A stretch of DNA of 46,234 bases. It comes from Oscillospiraceae bacterium (GTDB lineage: Bacteria; Bacillota; Clostridia; Oscillospirales; Acutalibacteraceae). The stretch lies in assembly GCA_029218825.1 (NCBI GenBank), contig JAQXSC010000104.1, forward strand, positions 1 to 46,234, in the 5' to 3' direction. The position numbers and the translations under genes were made by a program. Position 1 is the first letter of the stretch. Every line of letters begins with the position of its first letter. Below are positions 43,507-46,234 of this stretch, piece after piece. Below the pieces are notes generated by a model that had not been told where the DNA came from, searched no databases, and saw nothing but the letters and a program-made list of their open reading frames with translations.

Positions 43507-44349
43507 TTAATCGTTCTGTGAATCGGTTTTTATCTCGCCTTTGTTTTTAAAGTCTGTGATAATCACCACGTCGGTTACCGACTTGATATCCTCGTAAGGC
43601 TTGATTACCGCATATTTGGTTGCGTCGTCTTGATTGAACTGAGTTGACTGAACTTTGCCTACAATAATATTCTCCGGATATATTCCGCCGATTCCTGAGG
43701 TGACGATTATGTCACCCTCTTTAATTGTGGCTGTTGCGTTTATTTTTGTAAGGGTTGTCAGGTTTTTGTCGCAGTAACCGGCACGTCCTGAAATAATGCC
43801 TGTGTCCTTAGTTTTCTTTTCTATTGCTCCGGCCTGAATGTCAGGGGAAAGAACAGTTGTCACCTTACAGTTTGCTCCGTTAATTGCACTTACAAAACCT
43901 ACAAGTCCGTTTTCCGTAACAACAATATCCTGCAAATGCACACCCATAGCCGAGCCAACGTCAAGGGTAAAGGAATAGTAGTCATCCCCTGAATCTCTGC
44001 GGATTACAGTAGCCGGAACAAGAGTGTAGTCAGGGTTTTCTTTCTTGATATTGTAGTATTTCCACAGTCGTTGATTTTCGCTTTTTACATCGTAATAATC
44101 AACAAGTTGCGTTCGCAAATCCGCATTTTCGCTTTTTAACTGCTGATTTTCAGAGGCAAGTTGTTCGTAGGTTTTTTGGGTGGCGGCAGAGGATACCGCA
44201 TAGGTCACCTGTGAAAGTCCGTTGGTTAAAAAACCCACAACAGTTGACGCAAAAGGACTTCCCACAGCACCGAAAATTCCCACAACAACAACTACCGCCA
44301 AGGTTACAGCAAGTGCTTTTATACTTTTGTTAGCGAAAAAATCTTTCAT
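43507..44349 (-). CDS. mreC: Rod shape-determining protein MreC
   Basis: 280 residues from ATG 44349 (AGAGGAAAAC upstream); the longer frame to 44418 has no ribosome binding site. A transmembrane helix (about 11-33) is followed by a coiled coil (TYEQLASENQQLKSENADLR) and the beta-sandwich with TVIRRDSGDDYYSFTLDVGS and GLVGFVSAI. It scaffolds the periplasm-side elongasome. Confidence 0.92.
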   Translation of the reverse strand: MKDFFANKSIKALAVTLAVVVVVGIFGAVGSPFASTVVGFLTNGLSQVTYAVSSAATQKTYEQLASENQQLKSENADLRTQLVDYYDVKSENQRLWKYYNIKKENPDYTLVPATVIRRDSGDDYYSFTLDVGSAMGVHLQDIVVTENGLVGFVSAINGANCKVTTVLSPDIQAGAIEKKTKDTGIISGRAGYCDKNLTTLTKINATATIKEGDIIVTSGIGGIYPENIIVGKVQSTQFNQDDATKYAVIKPYEDIKSVTDVVIITDFKNKGEIKTDSQND

Positions 44350-44424
44350 AGTTTTCCTCTTTATGCTAAATACTTCTATATTGAAAATTGCAGGGAACAG
44401 CCCTGCTGTTCCCCGCAAATAAAA

Positions 44425-45444
44425 TTACTGTCTGTCGTGCTTGTATTCTGCTCTGCCCATTTCCAGCCTTTTTCCTGCACCTGCAACAACACAATCCAAA
44501 GGTTGGTCTGCAATATGAACAGGCATACCGGTCTGTTGCATTACAAGTTGATCAAGACCTCTCAACATCGCACCGCCCCCTGTGAGCATAATACCGTGGT
44601 CGATAATATCTGCGGAAAGTTCAGGGGGAGTTTTTTCCAATGTGTTCTTAATAGCCTCAACAATAATCATAAGTGGGTCAGCCAATGCGTCACGGATTTC
44701 CTCTGCAGTAACTGTAATATCCTGTGGCAATCCGTTTACAAGACTTCTGCCCTTTACAAGCATATCCTTTTCGTTTTCATAAGGGTATGCAGAGCCGATT
44801 TTTATTTTGATTTCCTCTGCGGTACGTTCACCGATTAACAGGTTATACTTTTTCTTAATATATGTCACGATAGCCTCGTCAAATTTATCTCCGGCAACTC
44901 TAACGGAACAGGAAGTTACAATATCCCCAAGAGAAATTACGGCAACTTCGGAAGTGCCGCCGCCGATGTCAACTACCATTGAGCCTGTAGGCTCGTCAAC
45001 AGGCATACCTGCGCCGATAGCCGCTGCCATAGGCTCCTCAATAAGCATTACGTTTTTGCTGCCACTTGCCTGAACTGCGGCATTTTCTACGGCACGTCTT
45101 TCAACCTCTGTAACACCGGTAGGCATACATATAATAATACGTGGTTTGCTGAACAGTCCGGGCTTTGCAACCTTTTTAATAAAGTGTTTCAGCATTGTAG
45201 CGGTAATGTCAAAGTCCGCAATAACGCCGTCCTTTAAGGGGCGAACTGCAACAATAGAGCCGGGAGTTCTGCCAATCATATCGTGAGCCTGTGAGCCTAC
45301 AGCCAGAACAGAATCGTTGCGAATATCCACCGCAACAACTGAGGGCTCTCTCATAACAATACCCTTGCCCTTGATACAAACCAAAGTATTGGCTGTACCT
45401 AAATCAATACCGATGTCCTTTGAAAAAGAAAACCTTTCAAACAT
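44425..45444 (-). CDS. mreB: Rod shape-determining protein MreB
   Basis: 339 residues. Actin fold: [18 protein letters not shown] (phosphate 1), [18 protein letters not shown] (phosphate 2), [14 protein letters not shown] (adenosine). AGGAG precedes the ATG. It is first gene of mreB-mreC-mreD-mrdA, directing cell-wall insertion. Confidence 0.96.
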   Translation of the reverse strand: MFERFSFSKDIGIDLGTANTLVCIKGKGIVMREPSVVAVDIRNDSVLAVGSQAHDMIGRTPGSIVAVRPLKDGVIADFDITATMLKHFIKKVAKPGLFSKPRIIICMPTGVTEVERRAVENAAVQASGSKNVMLIEEPMAAAIGAGMPVDEPTGSMVVDIGGGTSEVAVISLGDIVTSCSVRVAGDKFDEAIVTYIKKKYNLLIGERTAEEIKIKIGSAYPYENEKDMLVKGRSLVNGLPQDITVTAEEIRDALADPLMIIVEAIKNTLEKTPPELSADIIDHGIMLTGGGAMLRGLDQLVMQQTGMPVHIADQPLDCVVAGAGKRLEMGRAEYKHDRQ

Positions 45445-45507
45445 ACCTTTGCTCCTTTCGGATTCCTATTTTTTTATATACCTTCAAATTTATACCTTCA
45501 TCAAATG

Positions 45508-45536
45508 ATTATAACTTATTAATAATGTTAAATCAA
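45508..45536 (-). promoter_or_regulatory. Promoter of the mreBCD-mrdA operon
   Basis: The minus strand has TTGATT (45536-45531), 17 nt and TATAAT (45513-45508), with a leader of about 55 nt. Confidence 0.7.
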
Positions 45537-45559
45537 TAATTTTTTGTCAAAATGTGGGG

Positions 45560-46000
45560 CTATTTTTTACCTGTTGAGCCAAAACCGCCCTCACCTCGCA
45601 GAGTTTCATCAAGTTCCTCAGCTTCCGTAAATTCCGCCATAACAACAGGAGCGATTACCATTTGGGCAATTCGCTCATTTTTGGAGATTGTGTAAGGCTT
45701 GTTTGACACGTTGCAAAGACCTACGCAGATTTCTCCGCGGTAGTCGGAATCCACCACGCCAACTCCGTTGGAAAGGCAAATTCCGTGCTTTACTCCAAGC
45801 CCTGAACGAGCATAGAGAAAAGCCGCCACGTCACTTGAGGGCAAGGCTATTGCAATACCTGTAGGGATAATTTTCAACTGATTTGGGGCGATTGTGATTT
45901 CATTGTCGATACAGGCGTACAAGTCCATTCCTGCCGAGCCTACAGTTCCTCTTGTGGGGATAATTGCGTTGTCTTTAAGTTTTTTTATTTTAATATTCAT
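45560..46000 (-). CDS. dut: dUTP diphosphatase
   Basis: 146 residues from ATG 46000 with GAGG upstream. All five dUTPase motifs are present: SAGMDLYA, ARSGLGVKHGI, GVVDSDYRGEI, ERIAQMVIAP and RGEGGFGSTG. The trimeric enzyme turns dUTP into dUMP. Confidence 0.96.
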   Translation of the reverse strand: MNIKIKKLKDNAIIPTRGTVGSAGMDLYACIDNEITIAPNQLKIIPTGIAIALPSSDVAAFLYARSGLGVKHGICLSNGVGVVDSDYRGEICVGLCNVSNKPYTISKNERIAQMVIAPVVMAEFTEAEELDETLRGEGGFGSTGKK

Positions 46001-46234
46001 AACTACCTCAACTTGCAAAATTCGAAATTTTCTTGCAAAAATTAATTTGTACCAAACATATGATTTTTAGATAAAATAATTATTGTTCTAATATGAAAAT
46101 ATAGATATTTCCTTTGGGGAACATTGTATTTTTCTTTAATAAAATATTGTCAGAATATTCCACGAAAATACAAACCGTGGGTTTTTTTCTGTAAATTTAG
46201 AGTTTTACTAAAGAAATCGGCTATGTTTTCCACG
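46001..46234. other. Gene-free AT-rich upstream region at window end
   Basis: No coding frame is seen. CCACG (46160-46164) and CGTGG (46176-46180) followed by seven T form a short terminator-like hairpin on the plus strand, with nothing obvious to terminate. The dut promoter probably lies here; no -35/-10 pair was convincing. Confidence 0.4.

Overview
The window looks like chromosome of a low-GC, spore-forming, starch-degrading gut Clostridium of the Ruminococcus bromii type. The evidence is an amylosome-like gene set (a secreted protein with two CBM26-like modules and a CBM74-like module, a dockerin-bearing glycosidase, and a broken membrane-anchored cohesin-like gene), a spoVAE gene, AGGAGG ribosome binding sites with some GTG/TTG starts, and AT-rich intergenic DNA. 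The species call is inference.

Layout. 1-2903 (-) is the 5' part of the starch-binding protein. 3160-6428 (+) holds a polysaccharide pyruvyl transferase-like protein, an acyltransferase 3 membrane protein and a small signal-anchored protein; the last two each sit behind a near-identical ECF-sigma-type promoter. 6485-7924 is a divergent pair, a two-cluster ferredoxin and a Crp/Fnr regulator, sharing a perfect TGTGGT-N4-ACCACA operator. 7970-9091 is a nucleotidyltransferase-fold protein. 9297-14209 (-) is a four-gene Gld-type ABC operon. 14456-18763 holds spoVAE, a candidate small RNA, the frameshifted cohesin-like gene, a DUF3298 protein, a decayed leucine-rich-repeat gene, a flavin-binding protein, and two damaged genes (an RsbW-like ATPase and a truncated membrane protein).

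The most unusual segment is 18764-20438. Downstream of the initiator tRNA gene (tRNA-fMet, minus strand) lie three copies of a roughly 140-nt structured repeat. Its 3' end copies the tRNA 3' end (AGCCCCCGCAACCA) and its 5' end is the exact complement of the tRNA T-arm/acceptor region. Two copies are followed by the same intrinsic terminator as the tRNA. A HepT/MntA-type HEPN-nucleotidyltransferase toxin-antitoxin pair, whose studied relatives attack tRNA 3' ends or mRNA, lies between two of the copies. metG, which charges this tRNA, is divergent from it. I found no named RNA family that fits the repeat.

20644-29409 holds metG, a heterodimeric ABC exporter and a 1053-residue dockerin-bearing six-hairpin glycosidase. 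29496-36234 is mixed housekeeping: nth, a HAD phosphatase, a YitT/YczE-like membrane protein, a Nudix hydrolase, a DHHW protein, an aminotransferase and trpS. 36307-46000 (-) is a conserved core block: dut, mreB-mreC-mreD-mrdA (rod shape and elongation), a MinD-like ATPase, mgsA, hisS and aspS. The start, the middle and the broken cohesin gene point to surface starch degradation; the rest is ordinary Clostridial core interrupted by one accessory island next to the initiator tRNA.
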